Shown here: positions 23,991 through 36,370 of the stretch, piece after piece
How the letters are laid out: each line of letters begins with the position of its first letter
Numbering within the stretch: the first letter of the stretch is position 1
Origin: Phlebotomus papatasi
Taxonomy: Eukaryota > Arthropoda > Insecta > Diptera > Psychodidae
NCBI RefSeq assembly: GCF_024763615.1
Contig: NC_077222.1
Location: 89,032,001 to 89,096,000 of the forward strand
Direction of reading: 5' to 3'
Length of the DNA: 64,000 nt
Notes under the pieces: model-generated
Database searches by the model: none
What the model was told of the DNA's origin: nothing
What the model saw: the letters and a program-made list of their open reading frames with translations, nothing else
Position numbers and translations under genes: made by a program

Positions 23991-25672
23991 ATAGAATAGC
24001 AATACAACAAAGAATACAACAAAGTCTTTGTCTTACCAATAATAAATCCATGGAATTTATTAATATTATCAATGGATTAATTATACTTTTGTGGCGTTTG
24101 TTTGAATTTATCTCATGACAACATTATTTGTATTTCATAGATTAAAAACACAGAACATAAAGTACAAACTGAGTTTAGAAGTCCTTTTCTATTTAAGTCT
24201 CGAATTATTTAAGAATTCACAACTATAATTCGTTCAGCAATTTCGAAAATAGGGGTGACTGGGACAAAATTAGTCTGCAAATGAAATTTTTAAATTTTTT
24301 AAATAATAGGAAGGGATGTGTTTACTTCGATAAAAATATAGTTTTCTCAATATTCCTTGTAAGTCGAACTATAACATCCCAATATCTAATATCATCCGTG
24401 CCTAATTTTGCCCCAGTCTCCTCTAATGCAGAGGATTTATTCGTCATTGTCTTGAAATTTTCGTGAGAGAACTTTCCTTATTCTCCCAGTGATATCAATG
24501 TGAGAATATTCCTTTAGATCATATCTCCCTAAAATCTCACTTTTCACTTTGACAACTGTCAATGAAACCTACACCCTCTAATATAGCATTATACGACGAA
24601 TCAGTGTTAGAGAAATAAAAAGGAACAGACAACACAGCAAAGTGCAGGAAATTAATCTTACAATCTTATTTCCTGTTGAATTTGCCGAAAGAGGGAATTT
24701 GTACAATGGGGATGTTGCATGGGAAAGCAAGTAAAAAAAAAGCAGGGTATCAGAGCTGGGGATTCCATTTGTTTTTGTCACCGTAGCTGCGTCAACGACA
24801 AGAATCTCGATTGTAATTTATCGTGGAGGGTCATGGGGTTGGCAGGGGGTTGATTAAATGAGAGGAATGGTTGCTGAAATATAGGGCAAATTATCCCAGC
24901 AATGTTGTGATTGACGGGAGTCATGCAAAAATGCGGGTGAGTGCTTCAAAGTAAGCTTCTCATATGAGGGTAACTTCATTTGCACTCTTAGGATGGAATT
25001 TACCATCAGGCCATTGTGGAATGTCTCTTCAGTTCCCTCCATCTACCCAAAATAGCATTCGAGGACACCCCAAAGCAAGACTTTTCCGTCCAAATTGGGT
25101 GACTGAAGGATCTCCACAAATGATAGTCAAAGATCCCGGTGAGATGCCAGGGAATTTTCGAAGGACATGACGTGACACAGTGATGTGAGATTTGCTAATC
25201 GCCCGAATGAGGGTTATTACTTTAATCGGATGGGTCTTAAATGGTGAACGTGACAGAAACCAGCAATTTCCTCCTCTTGTCCTCTCTGTGGCTTTTTCAC
25301 TTAGCAAAACACATTCTCACATTTGTTTTTGCGACATCACGGAGCCCAAAAGGAGCCACTTTTGACACCAAACATTGGGCCTATTTGCCACTCAACATGG
25401 GGTGACTCAATTAGAGAGCTTTTAAGGGGGAAAATCAGGAAAATAAATGTCTCGGATTTACTGAAACAGAGGTGACTTTACTTCTATTTGCAATATACAC
25501 AGATGGTTCTGTGACAATGTTCTGGTGAGTGTCACTCTCTGCACAACACTAAATGAGTTATATGCGTTATCTGACACATCTTATCAGCATGTTCAAACCA
25601 CTTACATCTGTGGCATAATTATTTTAGCAAATGATTAGATATATGTTTCATAAAGTAAAAAGAAATTCCTCC
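23991..25672. other. Gene-free stretch
   Basis: Bases 24780-25450 are less AT-rich and repeat-poor. Open frames are short and occur on both strands. No exon is supported. Confidence 0.4.
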
Positions 25673-25867
25673 GTAGGGGGAAGTAGGGATATATTCAGCA
25701 AGGGCTACATTGAAAACACTATTTTCCGCGTATTTCTAAAGTAAGCTAAAACCAATAAAGCAATTAAGTATCTTAATTAAATTATAACTAGGACCAACGT
25801 CCTTTAAAAATTTGCGAAAAAGCAACGTTCTCAATGCAGCCCCTGCTCAATATATCCCCACTCCCAT
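25673..25867. mobile_element. MITE with GTAGGGGGAAGTAGGGATAT-like ends
   Basis: The left end has GGGGGAAGTAGGGATATATT and GCAAGGGCTACATTGA. The right end, inverted, has GGGAGTGGGGATATATTGAG and CAGGGGCTGCATTGAGAACG. About 195 bp, non-coding. Confidence 0.65.
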
Positions 25868-27194
25868 CTATATATTGGAGAATCGTTTGACACTATTGTC
25901 TAATACATTTTAAGCTATTTTATGTAAAGAACAAACTTTAAATAAAAAATTAGTGAAAGATACAAATCACACATTTGAACGTTTATTAACGATTTAATGT
26001 GAAGCACATTGCAATTTTAAATTATAATTAGTGTGAAATTAATTGAGAGTACTAATTTTGATTTAAGAATCTCATAAAATCTTTTGATTGACTTTAAATT
26101 TTTAAATGATGTAAAATGAAGCAAAAATTACCAAACTTTTGCTACTTGTTTCGGGATGAGAGCAATCAATGTTTTTTATGAGTTTAGTGAACATCTATCT
26201 ATCAAATTAGTGTACAAAAAGATTATTTTTAATCGCTTGTTATATTTTTCAATAGTCTGGTCTGGTGGTAACTTTGGTGAAGTTACGACAAATTTCCATA
26301 CAAAATATTCCCTAATCAGCATTTGCTGTAACTTCTTTTGCTTGTTTGCGTGGCTTGTAATTTCCAGCAAAATTGTAATATTTCTCAATAAATCTTTCAT
26401 AAACTTTTCCAAATATCCAAAGACAGTGCTAATCATGCGATATTAAATCATTTTAATTCAATATTTGTAAGAAAATGTTGGTATATTTTCTTGTCCGTCT
26501 GTCATTAAATCAAAACAAAATAAGTTACGCAACACACAAAATTTCTTTAATAAAACTTATGAAATGAAAGCTTTTTTGGGTAGAGATAACAATTTAATTA
26601 CCTAATTTAGTCAAATAATGGCGCTTATTATCACTAGAATAATTTAAATTTATATAATTCATTTTAGAAAATTGTCGTAACTTCCAAAATCTCCATACAT
26701 TGGAAGTTACGGTTATATAAATGATAGAAGTTACGATAAAATATTTCAATATCTCAATATCTCAGCTTTCAAATCATTTTTACAAAGAATTTGTCTAGTT
26801 AATTTACAGTTTATCAGTGCCACTCTTATTATTTTGACTCAGAAGTATCACATTCGGGGCTCATTTTTAAGGAAAATAAAGCTGAACTGAAAATATCGTC
26901 TCCTGAAAAGTTGTCAAAAGGAAGTTACGATAAATTCTGATTTAACTGACGAAATACGGATGGTAAATTATTGTAAGATTTTCCGTTCAGGTAGAGAAAA
27001 TCATTTTGTTTACTAAACAATTGGACAATTGAAAAATTTTTCACATTAAGAAGATGATATTCTGCAACTGGCTTAAAGGTGCAAGCCAAGTTACTTCTTC
27101 GATCTATCGAGTATGACTTTTTGGCTGAGATTCTTTACAATCTCAGTTTTTTGAGGATCGATAAAATCTTATCATTTTTGGGATTTTTAGGGCT
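25868..27194. other. Gene-free stretch with GAAGTTACG repeats
   Basis: GAAGTTACG or its complement recurs near 26278, 26673, 26702, 26728 and 26931, which may mark a decayed element. GGCTGAGATTCTTTACAATC near 27122 resembles the terminus of the 1.86-kb element at 33149. No gene is seen. Confidence 0.4.
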
Positions 27195-27450
27195 TTAGGG
27201 GAAACTGGGGCACCACCAAACACGGGGTAGCACCAAACACTGCGATTTCTTAATCGGATATTCGACTTCAGAGGATCAGATCTATAGGAATTTATAGGCA
27301 CTATAGTGCCTATAAATTCCTATAGATCTGATTCCTCTGAAGTCGGGATGCTTGTCTACTGAAGAAATGGTTGAGATAGTCCAAGTAGTTAAGAAATAAA
27401 AATTAGTGTTTGGTGCTACCCCGAGTTTGGTGGTGCCCCAGTTTCCCCTA
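27195..27450. mobile_element. MITE, GGGGAAACTGGGGCACC family (copy 2)
   Basis: 256 bp. The left end TAGGGGAAACTGGGGCACCA continues with CAAACACGGGGTAGCACC. The right end is its complement, giving TIRs of about 47 bp with few mismatches. It is the better preserved relative of 11220-11431 and contains an additional internal palindrome. Confidence 0.85.
27263..27345. repeat. 83-bp near-perfect palindrome inside the MITE
   Basis: The arms CGACTTCAGAGGATCAGATC and TATAGGAATTTATAGGCAC meet at CTATAG and are mirrored with a single 1-base indel. The sister copy at 11220-11431 has only one arm, so this is an inverted duplication acquired by this copy. Confidence 0.85.
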
Positions 27451-27854
27451 TATGGATATCCTTTTCCCATGCGATATACGCCTCCCACGGACCATTTATT
27501 TGCAGATACGACACAAATTTCGTTCAATTTGCTTCTCTATCTTAAAGACGACGACTAGCGATTAAGCAATTTTTTTTAGAGCTCCATTAAAACATTTTAA
27601 AATGGTTAAGGTATCCATGTACTAAGATATGTTTTAAATAATGAAAAAAAAAATTACATTGAGGTTTCGAAGAGACGTCACAATAGCTGCTTCTAACTTT
27701 CCAGTAAAATATAGCGTCATCAAATTGTCACGTTTGAGTTCCATTACAGATTTTAAAGGTTTTAACCAATTAATGAGCTATATGTAAAATATGAACCCGG
27801 TGTCACAAGTGGTTTGAAGGCTACGGGCTCCGAATCTTGTTGCATTTCTTCAGC

Positions 27855-27949
27855 TACCCTTACCATAAGCCTTAATTCCTATTAAAATTAAGAGATAAAT
27901 GGCCATTTGCAAAGGTACCTCAATTCAAAGGTGCCCCACTTCTCCCTAC
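27855..27949. mobile_element. Right end of a GGGGAAGTGGGGCACC-family MITE
   Basis: AAAGGTACCTCAATTCAAAG followed by GTGCCCCACTTCTCCCTA matches the right ends at 8440, 47716 and 47947. The left end was not found, so the copy is probably truncated. Confidence 0.55.
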
Positions 27950-30678
27950 CGATCAAAAATGTTTATTATAATTTTTATGCTTGTTTAGTGCATATTTTAG
28001 ATTGTGTACAAATTATTTCCACCTAAGCTATTAACTTTTTTAATTTTTTTTACAATCTCCACCAAGCTTTTCAATCAATGTTCTAAGATGCACGAACCAC
28101 AGTGTAATTATTGCGTCTGGTGAACTGAATGTGATTGTCGTTTTGATCAATTTGGTGTAGATGGTAAAATCCTTGGAGAGTTTTTCGGCCCGATGAACGT
28201 GAATGAAGTGTGCAGCTGAGGAAAAGCGTCACTCTAATTGCACCAAAACACGTAAGTTTCCGTTCTGAGGAGCAATTAAAAATATTTCATAGCACAGCCA
28301 CGTGCTATCCCCAGCAATTTTCTTATCAAGTTTCTCTCTCACATCAAATGCGTGGCAATTTTCTCCTCAACCCATTTCCTCTTGGAAAAGCCCCTTACTT
28401 GACGGAGAAAGTTGGTCTCGGCGAAAACGTGAAAATAATGCGAAAATTAATCACGAGACTCTGTTGATAGTCTACTACTGTTCTTCTGCGATGGAGTTTG
28501 GGGGGTTGTGAGGGAAAGAGAAAAAATGGTGTTTTTCATGTCAGAAGAATTGTGGGAGAAAACTCAATGCATCTTGAAGCAGTTTGAAGCTCATCCCTTT
28601 CATTGTGGCAAACTAATCCCATGATTTACCACGAAAGCTCTGAAATTTCTCTATGGCTTGTTTTCAAAAGCTCTTTGCCACAAGTGCGATTATACCTTCT
28701 AGAATTTTCACTCATTGTTCCCTTACGTTCCATCCCTAAAAAAAAGAAAACGGAGTGTACATATCCATCCCCAATCCTGACAAGAGGAAGAATGGTCTTG
28801 GAGAGAAAATCGCCTATTTCTGGGATTTTAGTGAGAGTGGGATATTTTTATGATCCACACACATTCACATAAAAGAAACTATATATTACATTCAGTGAAA
28901 TTATTGGAGCATAAAACGAGTAGAAAGCTTTCTCACCCATTCCCTGTCTTTCCCTTCCCCCCAAAATGCTCCACCGTACTTTTGTGTATGCTTCAATGTG
29001 CCACGCGTGTAAAAAGTATCGCGTCGGAGGTGGCACGAGGGTAAGAAAAAAAGAGTATTTGGATTGGTGTAAGTACAGTTGTATTGTATATGGCACGACT
29101 TGAAGCACCTAGAGAGGAAACTTTATGCTTCCCCGTGCTGAGGGTGTACAATTTCGATGGGGAGACTTTTGGGTGAGGTAAGAGCCAGACTTTATCCCAA
29201 AAGTACATTCATACAGTGAGCGTGAGCTTTTGCTGAAACGTGTGGTTTGGTTATTTGGGATTCTCGTGAGATTTGAGTGTTTTTTTGGGAGCATTGGTAC
29301 AAGACAACACCCCACATCTGCTGTGTGAAAAGTGACATAGAATCGCGATAAAATGACTTCACGCACAAAATCCTACCTAGAAATATTCTATTCTATCTTT
29401 TTAGTACACTTGAGATGGAAAATTGATGAAGAATTTGGGATTCATGTTATGACACTCCTCAATCCTATGCCTCTCACCACAGTCACCACATAAATGTGTT
29501 ATCGTACACATCCTCAGCATATGACCAAGCAACCAACATACCAAACACTCAAGATCAGAATCATTCTCAATTATTCAACTGACTTATTCGTACTTCCTTG
29601 ACCATGAGAAGAACATCCAACAGCAATTATTATTTCCTCAGCAACTGCAGAAACTTCTGCCCTAAGTGTAACCCGGAAGTTGGAACTTTGTACGCAGTGG
29701 CGTAAATGAGAAAAGTTGCACATTATTTGCCTGACTGCTAATAAATGTGCCATGGCATAAATCACGTTCTGTTGGGGGGGAATAAATGAAGATAGGCCTT
29801 TGGCTGGAGTTCCGGTTGCGGAAGAAAAAGTCCAGTTGAATGTCCCTGGCAAAAAGGGGAGCAATTAATTCACTCATGTAGAACTTTGCAATTATCCTAC
29901 TTCTGCAGCCAATTTAATTGCACTGCCTTTGGTCCATCCTTCAAAGTTTTTTTTTCGCAGCGTCACACTAACCAAATAAATAATACGCCCCATCCATGTA
30001 AAGAAGGACCAGGCTCCACCGAAGGGAAAAAAAAGTTCTATAAATAGAAGTTTTTTTTTTGTGTCTCCTTCAGAATGCAATTCAACACTTTCTCCCAACC
30101 CACCATACAAATGGGCTGAAAAGAATTTACAGTGGGATGGAAAGTAAAAGCCGTAGTCCACAATTTAATGAGTTTCTCCCCCCAGGAATGGGGGAGGATG
30201 GATACACACAATAAAACCACACGAATAGAAAATTCCACTTTGTGCGCGAAGAACAAAATTAAAACTTTCACAAGACTGTAATGACATCTCTCAGTGTTGG
30301 ATAAGGGGCAAAAATCACAAAGGAGGATTTATCTGGAATAACTCAATGAAAATTGTAAATATACTTTCGCATATTGCTGAACAAGTTTAATACTTGCGGT
30401 CGTACTGGAGACAACAATTGACTTCTTGCGAACTGTTATGGATTTATTAGAAAATAAGACAGTTTCACGAGGAAACAGTTTATATTTCCACAGATTTCCT
30501 ATCATATTATTTGGATTCACGATTCTAGTGAGAATTATAATATGCACTCAAATAACTGAGAATAGTCATGTGCTAAATTATAAGCAGTCGTAAGCAAAAA
30601 CAATGCAAAACAACTCATGTGGAAGTGAAACAGTTCAGCTAACTTCTATCTCCTGAGTTAAATCGCTTGTCTAAAACT
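27950..30678. other. Gene-free, repeat-poor block
   Basis: Bases 28200-30300 are less AT-rich than their surroundings and hold none of the window's repeat families. Many short frames overlap on both strands without a motif. I see no splice-bounded exon. Confidence 0.4.
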
Positions 30679-31123
30679 TTAACCCTTTAAGGACGATTGG
30701 AACACCGATGTCCCATAAAGAAAATAATTTTTCCTGACTACCTAAAGTTATTTTTTCCTTATGTTTGTACGTAATTGCAAAATAGAAAGTTGAAGGAATC
30801 TAGGATATTTTTTGCAAGTCTCCACCTATTCACTATATAGTAAATTTTTCAGCAAAACCGTTCTGGAAAAAGAAACTACAATACTCAAGCATAATATTTT
30901 TTGTTAGAGTGAAAATTATCAGTCATTGGTGTCGTCAGAAAAATTACTTAAATTTTTGGGCTATTTTTGTCCCTATCGTTCATAGAGACAAAAAATACAC
31001 CAGATCAGATTCTGTTTGCTTTTCGAAGGATAGATGTAAGACGTCTCACAAGTTTTGTTTATCGGCTTCATTTTTATTGCTAATTTTCGGTCAGCGAAAA
31101 CTGTCTCGTCGTTAAAGGGTTAA
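30679..31123. mobile_element. piggyBac-type MITE with TTAA target duplication
   Basis: TTAA at 30679-30682 and 31120-31123 flank a 437-bp element. The left end reads CCCTTTAAGGACGATTGG, and the right end, inverted, CCCTTTAACGACGAGACAG. CCCT-type ends at TTAA are characteristic of piggyBac-mobilised elements. No transposase remains. Confidence 0.8.
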
Positions 31124-31297
31124 TACGATTTTCACTAATAGTTCTCACATGACAATTCTCATGAGTATACAGAATCATCCTCAGGAGTGATGATTTAGTC
31201 GACGAGAAACTTGATTCTGTAGATTAAATATAAACTAATGCAATTTATTGTGCGCAGGATAATTGGTAACATATAGTAATTATTAAGAAATCTATTT

Positions 31298-31463
31298 TGG
31301 GCAAAGGGAACGCGGATTTTGACCTGGATATATCCTCCTCTATTACTACACAAACGACGTTTCGGAATTGTATGGTTGCTTCCTAAAGTTCCGAAACGTC
31401 GTTTGTATAGTATAATAAAGGAGGATAAGTCCATGTCAAAATCCGTGTTCCCTTTGTCCAAAG
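31298..31463. mobile_element. Foldback MITE, 166 bp
   Basis: The left arm has GGCAAAGGGAACGCGGATTT and CAAACGACGTTTCGGAA. The right arm, inverted, has GGACAAAGGGAACACGGATT and CAAACGACGTTTCGGAA. Arms of about 70 bp surround a short loop near 31370-31385. Confidence 0.8.
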
Positions 31464-33148
31464 TTCAACTCATGACCGATTCTTAAGCAGAAATCCATTT
31501 TATTCGGGGAGGCGGAGAGTTCGGCAAATCGGACGATCCGTGCTTCATCGATATGTTCTCATCTTACCATATTTAAAATTTTTCGAAAAAATCTCATAAA
31601 GCTTTGAATTATTCTTAATTTTTCCTTTTCAGAAATTCGCCCATTTTTGAATAAAACTGCCCCGAGAAGGGGTACTTTAAGTCATTCGTCCTGTCGATTA
31701 AAATCGATTTCTATATCATGTACAAATTTAAACCAAGGGCTTATCATTTTTATTTAACGAAAATTTTAGTGATTTGTTCACAAATCCACAATATAAAATT
31801 TAAAAATTATGTGTAAAACAATCCCATCCTCCCCTAAATCAGATAATGCCTCCTTCAGGGACGGGAAAAAAAAGAATCCACAAGATAGACAGGGAAATAC
31901 CCAGAAGCTCATCGAAAAAGCGCAAATTGTTCTACTCCCTGAGGCAGCTGGAAACTTTATCCAAGCCCTTCCTGCCCCAATACCCCCCAACCGCTATTAT
32001 TAACACATTTTCTCTTAAAATATTCGCACTGGAATGATTCATAAAAGGAATTCTTCCTGTGGCCTCACCGCACTTGCATCACTGTACGACAGACAAAAGG
32101 TTTTCCCAGGATGGGTTGGATTTTCATGGGGGAGGAATGAGGGGATCATGGAAATTCACAAATTCCAAAGTGCTTCACGCCTCAAGATCTCTTCGCACAT
32201 ACTCTTCGTTCATGCATGGAACTCCATCCGTGGTCCCGGAATTCTCCTGGGGTCTCCCACTTGGTGGAGTTGTGGGTGGTTTGGTGGATGATAAGGGGTT
32301 GCCCGAAGGCGCTCAGTGAATTATTTTCAACGAGGTGGTTATTAGAAATTCCGTCGTTGTCGTACAACACAATTTCTCACTCTTGAAGTCACCCCTGAAG
32401 GAGAGAGTAACAGTCAGGGATGGACAAACACAGTCACGAGGGCTCTATTTCTGCCATCATGAGAGATTCTCGATGAGCACAGAATAATAAATAGCCGATA
32501 ATCAGGCGAGAACTGCAGAAAAATCTCGGGAAATCACCCTGAAAAGCTCCTCATGGCAAGAGAAGTGCTTATTCTTAAGGGATTTAACTCTGTATCAACG
32601 AAATAAGTTGATAAAATTACAATTAAGGGTTTTTGGAAAAATCTGAGTATTTATTTATTGTGCGGGAAGGATTTCAGGGCTTTGTACACACTCTGATTGT
32701 GAACATTTAATATTTTTCCTATAAAATACGCGACTTAAGACTGACTAATAAAAAATATTGCGAATAAGTCAGATTCATTAAAGAAATATACCAAAAATAT
32801 GAAGTGTTCGAAGTCAGAGTGTGTGCGAAACCTGAAAGTCTTCCCCTACTCAATTGTACTAAAAATAAATAGAGATAAATAGAGAGGAAGAAAATAAACC
32901 TAATTCGTTTTAAAATCATTTAATTTTGTCAATCAACCAATCAAACAATTTTTATTTTGTTTGCACCCCAAAATAAAATGCTTTTTTAAATTATTCGTTG
33001 CTTTTTACTAATTGTTTTACTACTAATGAAACACATTTTACAAATTATAACTCGTTAAAAGCGATGAAATATTTTTTTTTTGGATGACGATCAAATCTTC
33101 ATGGTCGCAATATGTTTCACCTATTTTAAGTATAAGGTAAAATTTGGA
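31464..33148. other. Gene-free stretch
   Basis: Bases 31800-32560 are less AT-rich and repeat-poor. The open frames there (60-86 codons) overlap in three frames and carry no motif I know. Confidence 0.4.
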
Positions 33149-33176
33149 AAGACGGACGATTAAGAATCAGCGTATA

Positions 33177-33206
33177 TTAGGTGAGATTCTTAACAATCTC
33201 ACCTAC
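33177..33206. repeat. Perfect palindrome at the element's left end
   Basis: TAGGTGAGATT and AATCTCACCTA form 11-bp arms around CTTAAC. A weaker relative is at about 27122-27148. Confidence 0.8.
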
Positions 33207-33311
33207 TATAATCCTAACAAAATTTCATGTCGTCCGATCGACCTCAAACTTGGCCAAAATGTGTTTCGGCACTTCCTGATCACGAATATATATGTGGCTA
33301 TTTTACGTTCC

Positions 33312-33331
33312 CGGCCGGCCGGCCGGCCGCT
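33312..33331. repeat. CCGG tetranucleotide run
   Basis: About five units of CCGG/GGCC in an otherwise AT-rich region. It is fully self-complementary. Confidence 0.9.
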
Positions 33332-35029
33332 CTTTGGAGCTTAATAGCTCCTAAACTAAAAAAGATATCGACTTGCGGTTTTCGGCAAAGGTTATATATC
33401 GGGTGAAAATTGCAACTTGGTGCATTGACCCCCCACCCCCCACCCCTCCTTCCGCCATTTTGAAGACCCCCCTTTTTTTGTTTTCTCAATAGCTCCGCCC
33501 CTATGGCATCGAACAGGCTCAAATTTTAGTATGTTATAGCTGGGTTTTAGAGCTTTCCATAAATACCAAACTTAAGGTCCCCCGACACCCTTGACCCGAG
33601 CTATAAGGGTCCAAAAAAAATTTCTTAAAATGGCCATAACTCCGGTTCTAATTGTCAGAATTGAAAAAGTGAGGGCTTTTTGGAAAGCTCTCGTAAAATG
33701 CCACCTCCCCTTCTAACATCGCAAGTTCATAAAACCACCGCTAGGGGCGCTTTTTTTAAAAAGAAAATTTTTAAATCTTAAAAGTTAAATAACTCAAAAA
33801 TTCCTTATGCAATCGAGCTGAAATTTTAGTATGTTGTAGCCGTTGATTATACCTATCAAACAAAAAAAACCTTAAGTCGATCTAAAACCCCTGACTCGAG
33901 CTATAAGGGGTCAAAGTTCGAACATTGACCGGCCTCTATCTCCGGTTCTAACTAACATAGCGACATAAATTTTACCTTTTTGGTTTCGTCTCAATGAGCA
34001 CTTTCAGATGGAAGTTCAAAAAGTCACCACAGATGGCGCTGTGATAGCGTCAAAATTCATCGAAATTCAAAGTTACTTTTCTCAAAAACGGCATTGTGCA
34101 AGTTAATGAAATTTTAGTATGTTGTAGTCCAGTCTAGGACGTTTCCAAAATGGTGCGTATGTGCGCTGTGGTCTCAATAGAACCGGAGATATGAGGGGTC
34201 AAAGTTCACGAAATTCAAAAAATCATATCTCCGGTTCTATGTGACCGATTTTGATGACTGAGGGCTTAAACGAAAGATCTCACCAAATGCTACAACTTTC
34301 TAGAATATTTGAACTTCGTGGGACCAACACCAGGGGCGCCACAGTCGAAAAACCAATTTCAATATCACATAACCTCAATTATCTCGACTGTCGCTGAACC
34401 GATTTTGATGATTACTTCAACATAATTGTAGAGCACATTTGTCTCTACATTTCGTCCATACATCATTTTCCACTCAGACTACGCTATCACTCCGATTTTG
34501 CCATTTAAGTGTGAAAAAATTGATTTTTCCAATAATAACGCTTTGAAATCACTCAGATGCCAATTTGACTGCCTCTACTCCACAAAGACATTTAAAATAG
34601 GGGTTTAAATGGAAAGTCCCACAAAATACAACAATTCTTTGATATAGTTGAAGTTCAACAAATGACTACTTGGGGCACTCTGATGGATGAAAAAACAAGT
34701 TAAGAAACAAAAAACCTCGCTTATCTTGGCACCTGAGTAATCGATGAGTTCAAGTTCTACGGCAAAATTATAGAGAACATTCTGGTCTACATTTCACTCA
34801 TATAACACTTTTCTGTCAGTTCATCCAAATCCTTGATATTTTGGTTTAAATACAAAATTTGTATAATTTCACGAATTTGATTCAAGATAACTGAATGGCG
34901 TCTCCCAACTTCAGCTCCAAATCGAATTTGCATGCACTCCGAGTTAGCTTACGTTAAGAATCTCACCTACATAAGCCAGTTAGGATTATCTGTCCCTTTA
35001 AACGTAATTTCGTGCTGAAGTCGTCTTTC

Positions 35030-35092
35030 ATAATGCGACTTTCGATATGTCCGACTTTCGATGTGTCGGACTTTCGATGCGTCCGACTTTTT
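35030..35092 (+). repeat. 16-bp tandem repeat
   Basis: CGACTTTCGATATGTC, CGACTTTCGATGTGTC and GGACTTTCGATGCGTC follow one another, then a partial copy. It lies just outside the modular element. Confidence 0.8.
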
Positions 35093-35303
35093 GCAAATTG
35101 TGTTAATGTTCCAGCTCCTGACTAAATTTACAGAATTTGGACATTAATTGGAAGACCAATTTTTCTTTTAATTTTAGCGCTTTACACCTTGGATTAAAAT
35201 TTCTTCAATAATCTTCATTTTTAAGGAAATGCGACATTTCTTGGCACAAGTATTCAGGCGATTTCTTTCATAAAAGCAGTTTTTTTATGAAACTTACTTC
35301 GAG

Positions 35304-35555
35304 TAGGGTAAAGTGGTACAAGTTGGACAGTGGTACAAGTTGGACAATGGTACAATTTGGACAGCGCTTTTTGTCTTGATAAATTTAGTACTTCATTTTT
35401 ATTTGTATATATTTAATGCTTTAGTTTTATAATTTGGTTCCTTGTGCTTCAAAACAAATTTTGTGCTATATTTATCAAGAAAAAAGCCATGTCCAACTTG
35501 TACCGGCGAATTGTCCAACTTATATCACTAATTCCAAATTATACACTTTACCCTA
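35304..35555. mobile_element. MITE with TAGGGTAAAGTG ends
   Basis: 252 bp with TAGGGTAAAGTG on the left and its complement CACTTTACCCTA-like end on the right. Inside each end, GGTACAAGTTGGACA is repeated (three copies left; inverse copies GTCCAACTTGTACC right). No coding frame. Confidence 0.75.
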
Positions 35556-35802
35556 TGGGTCTTTTTTGTAATTTTCCCACTAGCAATTTTGTTAGTATTG
35601 AGGTGCTACAGGGGGCTGATGGAGAACCGCCAGGACTGGAGGAGGTCAGTGCGTGGGACCCAATCCATCAAAGAGACGTAACAGCTACGTAAGTAAGTAA
35701 TTTTGAACGGATTGGGGTAGCACAATAAATTTTGATTGCTTGAACTAACAGAGTAAGAAATTTTCATAAAATCCTTTGATTTTAAAATATATAAGTTTAT
35801 TT

Positions 35803-36292
35803 AAAGTGGCGGCCAAAATAATAGAATCACTTTGCAAAACTTATATTTTTTACCTTTTGTATTTTATTGTATATTGTAAGCAGAAATCTTAAAATTATTA
35901 AAATAGTAGAATAAGCGTTGTTTTAGCCGCTAGAGGTCTCTATTTTGCACAGAATACGTCAATAGTGAAACTCAATTCGGCCAAAAGAATTAGAAAACTA
36001 TCATTAATGGTTTCTAAATGCGGCTTTATTTAAGCTTATTCGATCTATGGATCACATTCTTTAATTTAAATGAAAGTGGTCTTATCGTGATATTCAAACC
36101 AAATTTCACTATTGATCTATTCTGTGAAAAATAGATACCACTAGCGGCCAAAACAATACTTATTTTTGACGTAAGGTAATTATTGGAACGTTTCTATATT
36201 TAAATTATTTCAACGTATTGGAATAAACAAAAATGCTAAAGGTAAAATAGTGTTCTTTGCGGATCTGATTCTATTATTTTGGCCGCCACTGT
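35803..36292. mobile_element. Mariner/Tc1-type MITE, CAGTGGCGGCC family (copy 2)
   Basis: It has the same organisation as 3165-3651: ends AGTGGCGGCCAAAATAATAG and, inverted, CAGTGGCGGCCAAAATAATA, with inner arms around CCGCTAGAGGTCTCTATTTT and its complement. About 490 bp. Confidence 0.8.
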
Positions 36293-36370
36293 ATATACTT
36301 CCAAGCCCTTGATAGCTCAAATTTGATAAAAGTTTTGAGATTTCTCAGTTTGTACCAAAATTACATAATG

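Larger units (their letters stand above)
33149..35006. mobile_element. 1.86-kb modular TIR element, undescribed to me
   Basis: The termini are related in inverse orientation: left GACGGACGATTAAGAATC then TAGGTGAGATTCTTAAC; right, inverted, GGACAGATAATCCTAACTGG then TAGGTGAGATTCTTAAC. The interior is a series of diverged modules of about 290 bp. TTTTAGTATGTTATAGC (33530) recurs as TTTTAGTATGTTGTAG at about 33820 and 34108. CTCCGGTTCTA recurs near 33634, 33941 and 34220, and once inverted. CGAGCTATAAGGG recurs near 33597 and 33897, and TAGGGGCGC-like words near 33739 and 34331. Modules to the right are more diverged. There is no long open frame. A GGCC/CCGG-rich run lies at 33312-33331. It could be an unusual non-autonomous transposon or a satellite caught between TIRs. 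Confidence 0.65.

Noticed and set aside
31809..32319. Overlapping + strand open frames (60-86 codons)
   Set aside because: They overlap in three frames, lack splice-bounded structure, and match no family I know.
35615..35700. LINE 3' end suggested by a GTAAGTAAGTAA tail
   Set aside because: Only about 80 bp of possible coding similarity and no motif, so not enough to call.
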